From Epiperipatus broadwayi (lineage: Eukaryota; Onychophora; Udeonychophora; Euonychophora; Peripatidae), in NCBI GenBank assembly GCA_028023455.1, contig JAQFVV010012497.1:370001-434000 (forward strand): a stretch of DNA of 64,000 nucleotides. Direction: 5' to 3'. This document shows, in pieces, positions 13,541 through 24,436 of the stretch. Position 1 is the first letter of the stretch. Every line of letters starts with the position of its first letter. The translations under genes were made by a program, and so were the position numbers. A model generated the notes under the pieces. That model saw nothing but the letters and a program-made list of their open reading frames with translations, had not been told where the DNA came from and did no database searches.

Positions 13541-13775
13541 CAAAAGTGCCTGAAAATCGACAAGTAAAAATGCCCGAGGCTGCACGTATCAAAATGCTGA
13601 AAATTGACAAGTAAAAAATAAATTTATATCCAAAAGTGCCTGAAAATCGATAAGTAAAAATGCCCGAGGCTACACATATCAAAATGCTGAAAATTGACAA
13701 GTAAAAAAATAAATTTATATCCAAAAGTGCCTGGAAATTGACAAGTAAAAATGCACGAGGCTGTATATATCCAAG
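13530..13775 (+). repeat. Subterminal tandem repeat, about 91-bp unit x ~2.7
   Basis: Units start near 13530, 13620 and 13711, each opening AAATTTATATCCAAAAGTGC. The equivalent in the right arm (17760-17930) has fewer units, so copy number differs between arms. Such subterminal repeats are often transposase binding regions; that role is inferred. Confidence 0.8.
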
Positions 13776-14200
13776 AAATATAGCGAAAGACCAAATTTAC
13801 AATCAAAATGCTATAAAATTTAAAATTAAAAAATATATATATAGCTGAAAATTCATCAATATTTAAAAAATGAAAAGCAATATACAAAAAAGCTGGTGGT
13901 GTACCAAGAAACCATTAACAATGGTGGAACGCGGGAAATGCAAAAACAGAATTTCATCAAATTATTTATTAAGCTTCCAATTTGCATATAACCATCTGCA
14001 ATGCATTCAAAAGCAATTATTTGGTCTCTGCTTTAAAAATATGGCATTATCATTTAAATTTGTCAAGCAATACATAAAAAATAATAATCAGCATAAAATA
14101 TATCCCTATCACCCAAAATAACTGTCATTCACAAATTACGTCTATGGTGTAATACTTAAAAAATAAACGATTATAAACATTTGCAAATCATTTAAATTCA

Positions 14201-15143
14201 TCAATATTTTTTAAAAAAAGCAATATACAAAAAATAATTACCAATGTCTTTCCAGAAGTTTCAATGATTGCACTTTTTTCGGTTCAAGAAAAGCTATGAC
14301 ATCACATTTTGAAGATACAAAGATGACATGAAATAGAAAGATTATTTGCAGCATAACATTTTGAAGATACAAAAGTGACATAAAATAGAAAGATTATTTG
14401 TAGCATAAAAATCCATTAGCTATCAAATAATAAAACGAATTAAATATCCATTATCTTTTACAACTTTTTTTTTAAAATTTTGCTTTCTAAGGTTAAACTT
14501 TTTAACATTCCCAAGCGAATGAAAAATGGTGTTGCTGACTCTAAACCAAATCTAATTTTAAAATTACGTTTTAACGTACTCGTAAAAGTTAGAAACTGAT
14601 AAATAGTTGCCTAAACATTTCATCATATACGCATGTTATATGAGATTCTTAGGTAAATACTGAATGAAATCTCAATATTTAAAAAAAAAAAAACAATATA
14701 CAAAAAATAATTACCAATGTCTTTCCAGAAATTTCAATGATTGCACTTTTTTCGGTTCAAGAAAAGCTATGACATCACATTTTGAAGTTACAAAGATGAC
14801 GTGAAATAGAAAGATTATTTGCAACATAACATTTTGAAGATACAAAGGTGATGTAAAATAGAAAGATTATTTGTAGCATAAAAGTCCATTAGCATCAAAT
14901 AATAAAACGAATTAAATATCCATTATCTTTTACAACTTTTTTTTAAAATTTTGCTTTCTAAGGTTAAACTTCTTAACATTCCCAAATGAATGAAAAATGA
15001 CATTGCTGATTCTAAACCAAATCTATTTCTAAAATTACGTTTTAACGTATTCGTAAAAGTTAGAAAATGATAAATAGTTGCCTAAACATTTCATCATATA
15101 CACATGTTATATGAGATTCTTAAGTAAATACTGAGTGAAATCT
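14201..15143 (+). repeat. About 470-bp tandem duplication in the left Merlin arm
   Basis: 14201-14670 and 14671-15143 are near copies. Shared landmarks are ACCAATGTCTTTCCAGAA, TTTTTTCGGTTCAAGAAAAG, the paired AGATTATTTG lines and GAGATTCTTARGTAAATACTG. The right arm (about 16550-16960) shows only one equivalent unit, so this duplication happened within the left arm. Confidence 0.85.
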
Positions 15144-15535
15144 ATACACATATGCCAATTACACATTTAAAAAAAGAAATATAGTGGCACCATAATATAT
15201 TGGATCACTGTTTCTACTCATTAATGAAATATGACGTAATAGACATTTCACAGAAAAATATAATTTCCAAAGCTGACAAATTTAATCAAAATGTAAGTGA
15301 ATTAGTCTTTTGAAATACTTGCTTAGTTTTATTACAACGTGTTAATTATTTCGTACTGCTAGAAATACAAGTTGTTGGGATTATTTTTATTTTTTAACAG
15401 AGTTAATGTGGATTATTTTCTTACGCAGATGAATACGTTAAACATGCATAAACTTTCAGTCAACACTGTAAAAACCCTGCGCTGAAATTGAAGTAGCATC
15501 TTTTTCATAATTTTTTACAGTATTTACTATTCAAA

Positions 15536-16400
15536 ATGATCAAAATATGGGATCTTCCTAAAACAGAATATGAAGCAGTGGAGTTCCTTCAAAATAAAAG
15601 TGTTTTGTCTATTCAAAAAGTATGTATGAATGGGCATCAAATGAAACTATGTGAGACCACGAGCACAATGGACGTGCAACGTTTCTGCTTGTCAATGTTC
15701 CATAGCACTTCGGAAAGGAACCTGGTTTGAAGGCTGCAAATTGTCATTTGTTACAGCCAACAGACTCATTTACTACTGGAGTGCAGACCAATTGGCCATC
15801 AAATCTGCAAAAAAGGATATGGACTTGAACAACAAGACTGTCGTTGTGTGGAAGCAATATTTGAGAGAAGCCTGTAAAGAAAGTCTGCTATCTTGCCCAT
15901 CCTGCAAAATTGGAGGCCCAGAGAAAATTGTAGAGGTAGGCAAAACTTTATTTATGAGGCGCAAAAACCAGCAGGGTAGAATTCTTTCGCAGCAATGGTT
16001 ATTTGTTGGTTTATGTAGGGAAACCAAAGAGTGTTTTATTGTTGCTATTCCTGGTCGAACAGCATCTGTTCTTCTGGATGCCATTAAAGAACATGTAGCA
16101 CCAGGATCCTCCATATATTCTGACTGTTGGAAGACCTACAAAACTGAGGAATTGAATGCTGCAGGTTACCAGCATTTCAAAGTAAACCATTCATACAGTT
16201 TTGTTGATCCTTCTACAGGAGCACATACTCAGAATGTAGAAAGACTTTGGGGGCTTTTAAAATGGCACAATAAATGAGAGAGGGGAACCACTCGCATCAC
16301 TTGGATTTGTACTTAAGCGAATTCATGTGGTGAAGACTGTATCATGGTGAAAATCTGTTCGATGCGATATTGCAAGCTATTAAGATTCCATCGATCTAAA
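15536..16400 (+). pseudogene. Merlin transposase (DDE_Tnp_IS1595 / ISXO2-like), inactivated
   Basis: An N-terminal piece starting at 15536 contains a treble-clef-like 'CMNGHQM'. The protein then changes frame near 15655 into a 208-codon frame (15651-16277) with the rest of the domain: 'RKGTWFEG', a CPSC pair at residues 82-85, 'SDCWKTY' and 'GAHTQNVERLW'. Family members use three acidic residues. The second (D158) and third (E197) are present, but the first, normally in 'EVDE/S', is replaced by Gly97 in 'EVGKT'. After the stop at 16275 the C-terminus can still be followed in another frame to about 16399, with an internal stop. A TTTTTTACAG just before the start could be a splice acceptor. Frameshift, stops and loss of a catalytic residue make it non-functional. 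Confidence 0.9.
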
Positions 16401-16421
16401 TTTTATACTTTCTATATTATA

Positions 16422-16485
16422 ATATGCTAACCCAAATAACCACCATTTTTTAATCTTCTGTTCTCTAAAAATGTGAATTCTAAAT
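16422..16485 (+). repeat. 64-bp direct repeat, copy 1
   Basis: Starts ATATGCTAACCCAAATAACC and recurs at 16674-16737 apparently without mismatch, although neighbouring arm sequence is diverged. See copy 2. Confidence 0.85.
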
Positions 16486-16673
16486 TTAATAATAACCTTT
16501 TTAATGGATTTTTATGTTGAAAACAGTCAAGTGCCTACTAAGCTAAATGTTATAATTTTAAAAAACAGTTGTAAAAGATCATGGATATTTAATTCGTTTG
16601 ATTATTTGATAGCCAATGGATTTTTATACTGCAAATAATCATTCTATTTCATGTCACCATTGTATCTTCAAAA

Positions 16674-16737
16674 ATATGCTAACCCAAATAACCACCATTT
16701 TTTAATCTTCTGTTCTCTAAAAATGTGAATTCTAAAT
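16674..16737 (+). repeat. 64-bp direct repeat, copy 2
   Basis: Appears identical to 16422-16485. It interrupts the inverted-arm sequence: the text before (TGTATCTTCAAA) and after (GGATTTTTATGC) continues the arm. It is therefore an insertion or a conversion tract within the right arm. Confidence 0.85.
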
Positions 16738-17904
16738 GGATTTTTATGCTACAAATAATCTTTCTATTTTACATCACCTTTGTATCTTCAAAATGTTATG
16801 CTGCAAAGAATCTTTCTATTTCATGTCATCTTTGTATCTTCAAAATGTGATGTCATAGCTTTTCTTGAACCGAAAAAAGTGCAATCATTGAAATTTCTGG
16901 AAAGACATTGGTAGTTATTTTTTGTATATTGCTTTTTTTTTTTTTAAATATTGATGAATTTAAATGATTTGCAAATGTTTGTAATCGTTTATTTTTTAAG
17001 TATTACACCATAGACGTAATTTGTGAATGTCAGTTATTTTGGGTGATAGGGATATATTTTACGTTGATAATTATTTTTTATGTATTGCTTGACGAATTTA
17101 AATGATAATGCCATATTTTTAAAGCAGAGACCAAATAATTGCTTTTGAATGCATTGCAGATGGTTATATGCAAATTGGAAGCGTAATAAATAATTTGATG
17201 AAATTCTGTTTTTGCATTTCCTGTGTTCCGCCATTGTTAATGGTTTCTTTGTATACCGCCGGCTTTTTTGTATATTGCTTTTCATTTTTTAAATATTGAT
17301 GAATTTTCAGCTATATATATATATTTTAATTTTAAATTTTATAGCATTTTGATTGTTTTTTTTTTAAAAAATTTGGACTTTCGCTATATTTCTTGGATAT
17401 ATACAGCCTCGTGCATTTTTACTTGTCGATTTTCAGGCTGCATTTCCCACGTTCCACCATTCTTAATGGTTTCTTGGTATACCACCAGCTTTTTTGTATA
17501 TTGCTTTTCATTTTTTAAATATTGATGAATTTTCAGCTATATATATTTTTTAATTTTAAATTTTATAGCATTTTGATTTTTTTTAAAAAAAAAATTTGGA
17601 CTTTCGCTATATTTCTTGGATTTTACTTGTCAATTTAAGTGGATAATTATTGCTTGTGGGGGGGGGTCTGTGTGTTTCAGCTATATTTATATTTCTTTTA
17701 ATTTTAAATTTTATAGCATTTTGATTGTTGTTGTTTTTTTAAATTTGGACTTTCGCTATATTTCTTGGATATATACAGCCTCGTGCATTTTTACTTGTCG
17801 ATTTTCAGGCACTTTTGGATATAAATTTATTTTTTACTTGTCAATTTTCAGCATTTTGATATGTGTAGCCTCAGGCATTTTACTTGTCGATTTTCAGGCA
17901 CTTT

Positions 17905-17995
17905 TGGATATAAATTTATTACTTACTGGCTTCAGACGGGTTGTTGGGACCGCAGCGTCACCTGGTGGCGATCGAGCACGTTGAGTTAAACTACC
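17905..17995 (-). repeat. Right outer terminal inverted repeat of Merlin
   Basis: Reverse complement starts AGGTAGTTTAACTCAACGTG and matches the left terminus. The terminal GG/CC dinucleotide borders the TAATAAAT duplication. Confidence 0.85.
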
Positions 17996-18003
17996 TAATA
18001 AAT
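17996..18003. repeat. Right 8-bp target-site duplication (Merlin)
   Basis: TAATAAAT, identical to 13441-13448. Confidence 0.85.
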
Positions 18004-19780
18004 AAATAACAATTTATTTCAAAATGCTGAAAATTTAGTAATAAAAGTTTTGAAAATTATATGATTGTAAACACAAACACTTAATTAGGAATTTGGTTTG
18101 AACTTACTACGTAATATTATTTTTGTGGAATTTCTGTCAATTTTATAAAAATGAAAAAGTTATTAATCTATTTTCAATAAACAAAAATTGAAGAATGGGT
18201 TTTATTTTTTAGCAAAATTTTAAAATGACCAAGTCTTCTAACATTTGGTAGTATTTTTAATTTATTATTGCTATAGATATATTGGGGAAAGATGTCATAA
18301 CATAATGGCTTTGTAGTCAAATAAATGTCTAGCTATTCTTAGTTAGAAATTAAAAAGATTGTAAATATGTTCTTATCATTCAGAAATCTGTAATTGTAGC
18401 AGGTAATGCAATTCTCTCCTATTTTATCTATAATGGTTGGAAAATCTGCACTAAGATATTTAAAGACAATTTGATTTTTTTTTAGTTAAATCAAGCTTTT
18501 AATAATACATTTGCTCTCAGTGTTTGTAATATTTACTTTTTATAATAAAATATTTCTTATAATTTACTTTTTTAACACAGATTTTATTTTATATATATAT
18601 GCACACAATGCAATATAAAGATTTAATTTAATACATATTATTAATTGAAAATATTTAGCCTTATTTGGTTTTAATTTCAAATAAGATACTATTAATTAGA
18701 TTTTTATGACTATTTAATTAAAAATCCAATCTGGGAATTAGTTTTAGTAATTGAGAATTTTATTTGCAGTACTCATTTAGTTTCAAGGAATAAAATATGA
18801 ATTCTTCTGTACATTAATTTCAAGCATTAAATTTTTAAGAAGCAAAAGCTTTGATCAGTTAATGAAAACAGTGTTAATGTCTGCAATCTTTTATACATTG
18901 TACATCACATAAAATTTGTGCAATTTTTGAAGGGAGGGGAGGGGGCATTTTTTTTGGATGGAAAATTCATTTAATCATTTCTGTTTTTCTCTAGTTATAT
19001 TCAAATGAATATTCTCTGTAGCAAAATATGAATACTTTTTATTACTAATTCTATGATATAAGTAGTTTCATATTTATTATGTTAACTTTTTTGTTTTTTG
19101 TATATTAAATTAGGAATAATGTACATATTATAGTTAGAAAAAATAGAATATAAATATATACTACTTGTTAGATACTAATGTATACATTTTTTTTAAAAAA
19201 ATATTAATAATCACTATATCAAAAAAATTCATTTAATAATATTTTCCTTTCACTTATATAATTCAGCTATTAGATTTTTTGATGTTAATGTTTGATGTAT
19301 CCCACAATTTGGCAAATATTTTAATATCGAAAAGTTATTTTGTTGATATTATTCCCCACTACCATCCCATAAAAGAGCTTGCAAGGAAAGAGCTGAAAAA
19401 TAGGTTCATGAAAAATATGAATTTCTAAATGACTTGATATATTTGAACATTTATTTTAGTAATAGAATCTGTATATATTCTAATGAAAACAAAAATTCTC
19501 TTAAAAATAAACAAACAAAAACAAAAAATTACTTTGACAGTTTGATTTATTCATCCTATATAATAATTATTATTCTATAATAACATTGAATTCAAGAAAT
19601 AACATTGTGAAGTGCATTATTCCTCTCCAAAAGTCATCAAAATATTTATTTACAAATTACAAGAAGAAAAAATTGTTTATGTTTATTATGATAAAAAGAG
19701 CCATGAGATTAGGATCAAAGAGTTGTATGTTATTTGCAAGGTGCAGTTTGCTTAATGAAATTACATATTATTTATCAACG
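18004..19780. other. AT-rich non-coding stretch
   Basis: Only short AT-rich frames and A/T runs are present. No element boundary or RNA gene was recognised. Confidence 0.5.
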
Positions 19781-19783
19781 AGT

Positions 19784-19818
19784 GAAGCTTCTAGAACAAA
19801 TGGGGGAGGCTATAAAAG
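19784..19818 (+). promoter_or_regulatory. Heat-shock-element-like motif plus TATA box
   Basis: GAAGCTTCTAGAAC at 19784-19797 is three alternating nGAAn units, the consensus heat-shock-factor site. TATAAAAG follows at 19811-19818. This spacing and order are those of inducible heat-shock promoters. A broken small frame with its own poly(A) signal follows. Function is inferred from motif content only. Confidence 0.5.
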
Positions 19819-19922
19819 AAAAGAACCCAGAATGCTCTTTCTCTTGTCCCTGCAGAAATTGACGATCAACATAGCGGTATCGCTAGTGCAGCAAAGTTAA
19901 TTTTATAATTTTGTTAATTTTA

Positions 19923-20144
19923 ATGGCGAAAGAAATGGAAATGTCGGGGTAAAAGTCTAACATATCGGGCTCAAACACCATCTCCAACACTCTGTCTGCT
20001 GCTACATTCAATAATGAAAGCCTCTCTGGATTTGAAGCAACTGCCAAGATTGAAAATGTAAAACGACGATTTTCAAAAATGGAGACCCTAGATAGAATAA
20101 AGAAAGAAAAACCTCAAGACGGATCATATGTTCACCTGTGCTGA
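19923..20144 (+). pseudogene. Small 74-codon frame with one nonsense codon, unidentified
   Basis: From ATG at 19923 the frame runs to TGA at 20142-20144 with one internal TAA at 19950. Base composition is clearly less AT-rich than the surroundings, and the product after the stop is polar and well mixed ('FEATAKIENVKRRFSKME', then 'RIKKEKPQDGSYVHLC'), unlike random AT-rich translation. It lies about 105 bp after a TATA box and 9 bp before an AATAAA. I do not recognise the protein. It could be a retro-gene relic, the last exon of a host gene, or part of a transposon. The exon upstream in another frame (ending 'HSGIASAAKLI' near 19885) may belong to it through a frameshift. Confidence 0.4.
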
Positions 20145-20152
20145 TTTGAACT

Positions 20153-20158
20153 AATAAA
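20153..20158 (+). terminator. Poly(A) signal AATAAA
   Basis: AATAAA 9 bp after the stop codon of the small frame. In AT-rich DNA such hexamers are common, so the weight comes only from its place after promoter and frame. Confidence 0.35.
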
Positions 20159-20159
20159 A

Positions 20160-22935
20160 TATTATTCCATGAACACCCCGAGGGTGTCCAGGTAGTATAA
20201 ACTTTGCATATTGAATTATTGTTTAAAAAAAATTAATAAAATAAAAAGGAAAAAAAATCAGTTGCTGATTCATAGAACTCCATAAGAAATTTTATAAGGA
20301 GATATGTTTTGTTTAAATTGCATAAACCCATTGTAGCTATTAGTGATTGAGTAAACACTTGTATGAAATGAATTGTCTTCAACTAAGCCTAGAAGAAATA
20401 AATAAAAAAAATGGGAGATCTCTTTCTGTCTGTCTGCAACTTTTAAACCATTTGTGAATAATAAATATATTTGAAAGTGTGTGCGTATATGTGTAAATTA
20501 TTAATCGAAATGTCAGAGCTTTAGTTTTATATGTTAACAGGTTAAAATTAAATTATTCTTTTTATGTTTGTATACCGATACTTGATGTTTAACGTAACTC
20601 TTAATAAATATTGGTGATATTGAAACCATGTGTAGAAATCTGTTATTGAATTGTTCTTATTTTTTTTCTATTGTATTGTTAAGAAAAGAAAGAATGCTTT
20701 GTTTCCATTCACAGCCATAATGCCACCCGTCCTGAGCCTGAGCTAGCTGAGGGTTAAACCTCTCTCATTTTATTAAAGACCATGGCTGTTTTATTTAATT
20801 AAGATTGGTGCTTGGAGTCCTAGTAATGTCCATAACTACGCGTTGGGAAACTGCTACATTAATTTGATGAATAAAACAGAATAATACGGTCGCCTCACAA
20901 AGTGATATATATATATAGGTGCAAGCATATATGGATAAATATAAGTATATAAGGTCTTAAGAGAAGGAAGAAGGGAGGTTTTGTTACAATATATACGTAC
21001 ATATACACATTACATTTACTGTGTATTGTATATGACTATTATCATTTTATTCATTAATTTGTAATGCAAAATTCATAATGTGTTTATTATCATTGTATAT
21101 AATTTTTTATGTACTTAAATGAAATGCAATTTTATATATATATATAAAATCATTTTCAAGATAATGATTTTAAAAAACTTTAAAATTTGCAATTCCAATT
21201 TAAAATCTTAGCAATTTTCTATGGTATCAATATTATTTGATATTTACATAGTAATATTTTTTATTGGAATTTTTCTATTGCCTCCTGTATATGTTTTAAT
21301 ATATATATATTTCTGATTGTTTATTATTTTTAATTGTTTTATGTGGTCTTTTTTTTTTTCTATGCATATACTATGGTCAACCTTTTTTTAAACAAGAATT
21401 ATACAATCCAATCTTATTTTATATGGAGGAATGTACATGTGAATGAGGAATATTCTCATCCTGAAGTAGATATGCATTGTTTACATCTGGATGCCATGAA
21501 GCTAGTGGCCTAATTGAACTACCATAGATTGAACCATTAATGTAAAATAAATAAATACTTTCCATCCTCCAGTTAAGACACTCCATCATCATTCTTTATT
21601 GTAACTTCCACTTCACATTCATTGATGTTTTTAGAGTAATCATATTTCAAATTAAAATCCTATTTTAAATCAAGGAAATCAGTGAGACTTTTCAGTATTA
21701 CCTCTACAGTATCACGTACATATTTGCGTTTTTTTTAGATTTGTTATCTTTTATATATATATATAATGATTTAAATATCTTTCATTAGAAAGTCCAATAG
21801 GATTACTTTCTTTTTCTTTTTAAATTTTTTATTTATTTACATGAACCCATATATACTCCAATACATTATGCACATATTTAACATATATATATAGGTTCAT
21901 GTAAATAAATAAATAAAGTTTTTAAAAGAAAAAGGAAGAAAGTAATTCTATTGGATTTTTTTATATATGAAAGATCATTTGAAATCATATTTTTAAAGAG
22001 AAAAGGAATTTATTGTTATTAATTTTTTATTAATAATGGTGCTGATGGTTTTAAAGAAAAAATTTTAATGTAAGATTTAAATAATTAACAAATTTAAATT
22101 TTTTTTTATAGACTGGCAATCCAATAAATTATAAATAATAATTTATTGGATGCATTATCATTATTGAGTTTAGATTTATATGTATGAGCTATCTAATTTT
22201 AAAAATATATTTTGAATACCTTGCAATATGATTTTTTCAGTAAACAACAACAAAAAAAAAAAGACCATAAAATTTAATTGCTCCATTATAAAAATATTTA
22301 CAAACTGGTAATGTAAATTTTCGCATAATTAGCCAATTCTTATCATTTATTGAATGCTTTATCATAATCAAGATTAGATATGTATTTTTTTTTTAATGTT
22401 TTGCATCTATTATTATATTTCTCAAGTCCCTATATTCATAAACTTAATTTATAGTAATGTACATTTAAAAATGAAATAAATCAGAACATTTAATTAATTT
22501 ATTTATCAATTCTGTCATTGAACACATATAGATTGGTTGAATAAGGAATTTTATAACTAGTTCTTTTATAGTGGTTTTGTTATTAGATGCTAAACATATC
22601 CAATGTTAATTTGGTATTTTATAATTAATTTGATATGTTGATTCTTTTACAGTTATAATGCTAAAAAGGTATATATATATGCTCTACAATTTAGATGTGC
22701 ATAAAATTTTAATATTTGTAGATTTTCATATTGTCTATTTTATTGTGTTAATATGTATCATTCAAATCACATACTCTTTAAGAAGATAAATCTGCATGTT
22801 ATTTATGTGCTATGGTTATTCATAAAATATTTCTCAGCATCTATTTAATCTTTCAGTTGCTGATCTATTTGGAATTGCATTATTTATTGTGTGTATATAT
22901 ATAATCAAGCATATGCAGAAAGGAGTTTGCTATTA
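20160..22935. other. AT-rich non-coding stretch
   Basis: No genes seen. 20700-20890 is distinctly more complex (GCCACCCGTCCTGAGCCTGA and nearby) and may be an old interspersed repeat of unknown type. A palindrome lies at 21772-21981. Confidence 0.45.
21772..21981. repeat. Imperfect palindrome, about 75-bp arms
   Basis: The left arm (about 21772-21847, ending TTTATTTACATGAACC) pairs with the right arm (21894-21981, starting GGTTCATGTAAATAAATAAA) across a 46-bp loop. Several mismatches make it an old hairpin. It could be a small foldback MITE. No duplication was recognised. Confidence 0.7.
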
Positions 22936-23316
22936 ACTGAAAGGAGACCCTTTGATTCCTCTTGGAGGCCTTAAAGGAACCGAGCAGGGCAAATTCCTAA
23001 TGTCCACTCCATACGTTCTTGTCGTTGCAGCTGTTATTACTATGTGATTATTCATATAGTATACGAACATGGATGGGCTGCTCACTAACACGCATTAGCC
23101 AGCGTGGTGAGTTTATTGGCTTTTTACCTCTGAGTTTAAGATCGAGAAACACCATGGTCTTTCTTCTCAGTGCCTGATAAGGCAGAATGAATGTTTGTGT
23201 AAATGATAAATATTTTTCCAATACATATATACAATTATGACAGACAAAAATAAAGCATGGCCCTTATTCCCAGGAGGCTGTAAAGTCACCAACCAGGCAG
23301 CGGTTGGTGGCCGAAG

Positions 23317-24417
23317 GTGGAGGGTGCTAAGAATCCCCTGATTGTGGACCCAGGCTGCCATTTGATGACGACTTTTTATTTAGATACTTACAACTGCAGA
23401 TCACTTTCAAGTGAAGGAAGATTTCAAGAATTAGAAGAAGAATTGTCTTATATTAAATGGGACATTATTGGACTTTGTGAAGTTAGAAGAAAAGGTGAAG
23501 AAACAATTGATTTAAAAAGTGGACATATACTCTATTATAAAGGCACACATATTGGAAATACAAGTGGAGTAGGTTTCATTATAAATAAAAAGTGGAAGAA
23601 CAATATTGTGGAGATTGATGGTGTATCGGACAGAGTTGCAAAATTAGTTATACAACTTAATAGCAGATACCAAATGCAGATAATTCAGGTTTATGGCCCA
23701 ACAAGTTCTCATAGTGATGAAGTAGTAGAAGTTTTTTATATGGATGTACAAAAGGCTTTTGATCAGAGTAAACAACATTTTAAAAGTGTTATGGGAGACT
23801 TTAATGCTAGAATTGGTAGACAAATGAAAGATGAAATTGCTGTAGGTAATTTTGGTTATGGTAATAGAAATGAGAGAGGACATAGACTTGTGGAGTTTGC
23901 AGAAAAAGAAAAACTTTATATTATGAATTCATTTTTTGAGAAAAATGTTAAAAGGAAATGGACATGGAAGCATCCAAATGAAGGTACAGCAGAATTGGAT
24001 TACATTTTGACTAACAGGAAATACATATTTCAAGATTGTAATGTTTTTAATAAATTTAACACAGGAAGTGATCATCGATTAGTAAGGTGTAAGTTACGTG
24101 TTAATGTAAAACTAGAGAGACAAAAATTATTGAGAAAAACAATATTTACAGTTGATATTCCTAATCTTCAGAAACATTCTAATGAATTTAAATTAGAACT
24201 TACAAATAGGTTTCAAGTGTTAGGAGATTTTGAACATGATTCAGATTTGAATGAAATTAATATGAAAATAACTGATACACTTTTAAAAACTGCAACAAAG
24301 ATAGCTGGTAGAAAAAAGCAGCAATTGACCAATAAAATTCCTATTGAGACTAGAGAATTTATGAAGAAAAGAAGGAATGTGAAAAATATACAAAAATTAT
24401 GCATTAAAAAGAATTGA
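23317..24417 (+). CDS. RTE endonuclease domain (APE/EEP-like), 366 codons
   Basis: Nicks target DNA to prime reverse transcription. The endonuclease/exonuclease/phosphatase fold is complete, with 'TYNCRSL' (N26), 'GLCEVRR' (E55), 'VYGPTS' (Y126), 'GDFNARIG' (D161, N163), 'ELDYIL' (D228) and the terminal 'SDHRLV' (D252, H253). All expected catalytic positions are filled. The frame ends early at 24415 because of a one-base shift near 24385; in the neighbouring frame the protein continues into the RT frame at 24437. The annotated ATG is the first in frame, but initiation could be at M17, closer to the start of the fold. Confidence 0.85.
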   Translation: MEGAKNPLIVDPGCHLMTTFYLDTYNCRSLSSEGRFQELEEELSYIKWDIIGLCEVRRKGEETIDLKSGHILYYKGTHIGNTSGVGFIINKKWKNNIVEIDGVSDRVAKLVIQLNSRYQMQIIQVYGPTSSHSDEVVEVFYMDVQKAFDQSKQHFKSVMGDFNARIGRQMKDEIAVGNFGYGNRNERGHRLVEFAEKEKLYIMNSFFEKNVKRKWTWKHPNEGTAELDYILTNRKYIFQDCNVFNKFNTGSDHRLVRCKLRVNVKLERQKLLRKTIFTVDIPNLQKHSNEFKLELTNRFQVLGDFEHDSDLNEINMKITDTLLKTATKIAGRKKQQLTNKIPIETREFMKKRRNVKNIQKLCIKKN

Positions 24418-24436
24418 ATATATCGAATTTTGTAAA

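Larger units (their letters stand above)
13449..17995 (+). mobile_element. Merlin (IS1016/ISXO2-related) DNA transposon, 4.5 kb
   Basis: Termini are inverted repeats starting GGTAGTTTA, with a conserved inner block TCGCCACYAGGTGACRCTGC. They are flanked by a perfect 8-bp duplication, TAATAAAT. The inverted similarity continues far inward through a block that includes the 83-codon frames at 13870-14121 (+) and 17034-17285 (-). These are two inverted copies of one another, so they are arm sequence and not genes. The arms also hold internal tandem repeats. A broken ISXO2-like transposase gene lies in the centre. Both ends and the duplication are preserved, so the insertion is complete although its transposase is dead. 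Confidence 0.9.

Noticed and set aside
13870-14121. 83-codon frame with a close relative at 17034-17285, which looked like a duplicated gene.
   Set aside because: The two are the inverted arms of the Merlin element; similarity is due to the terminal repeats.
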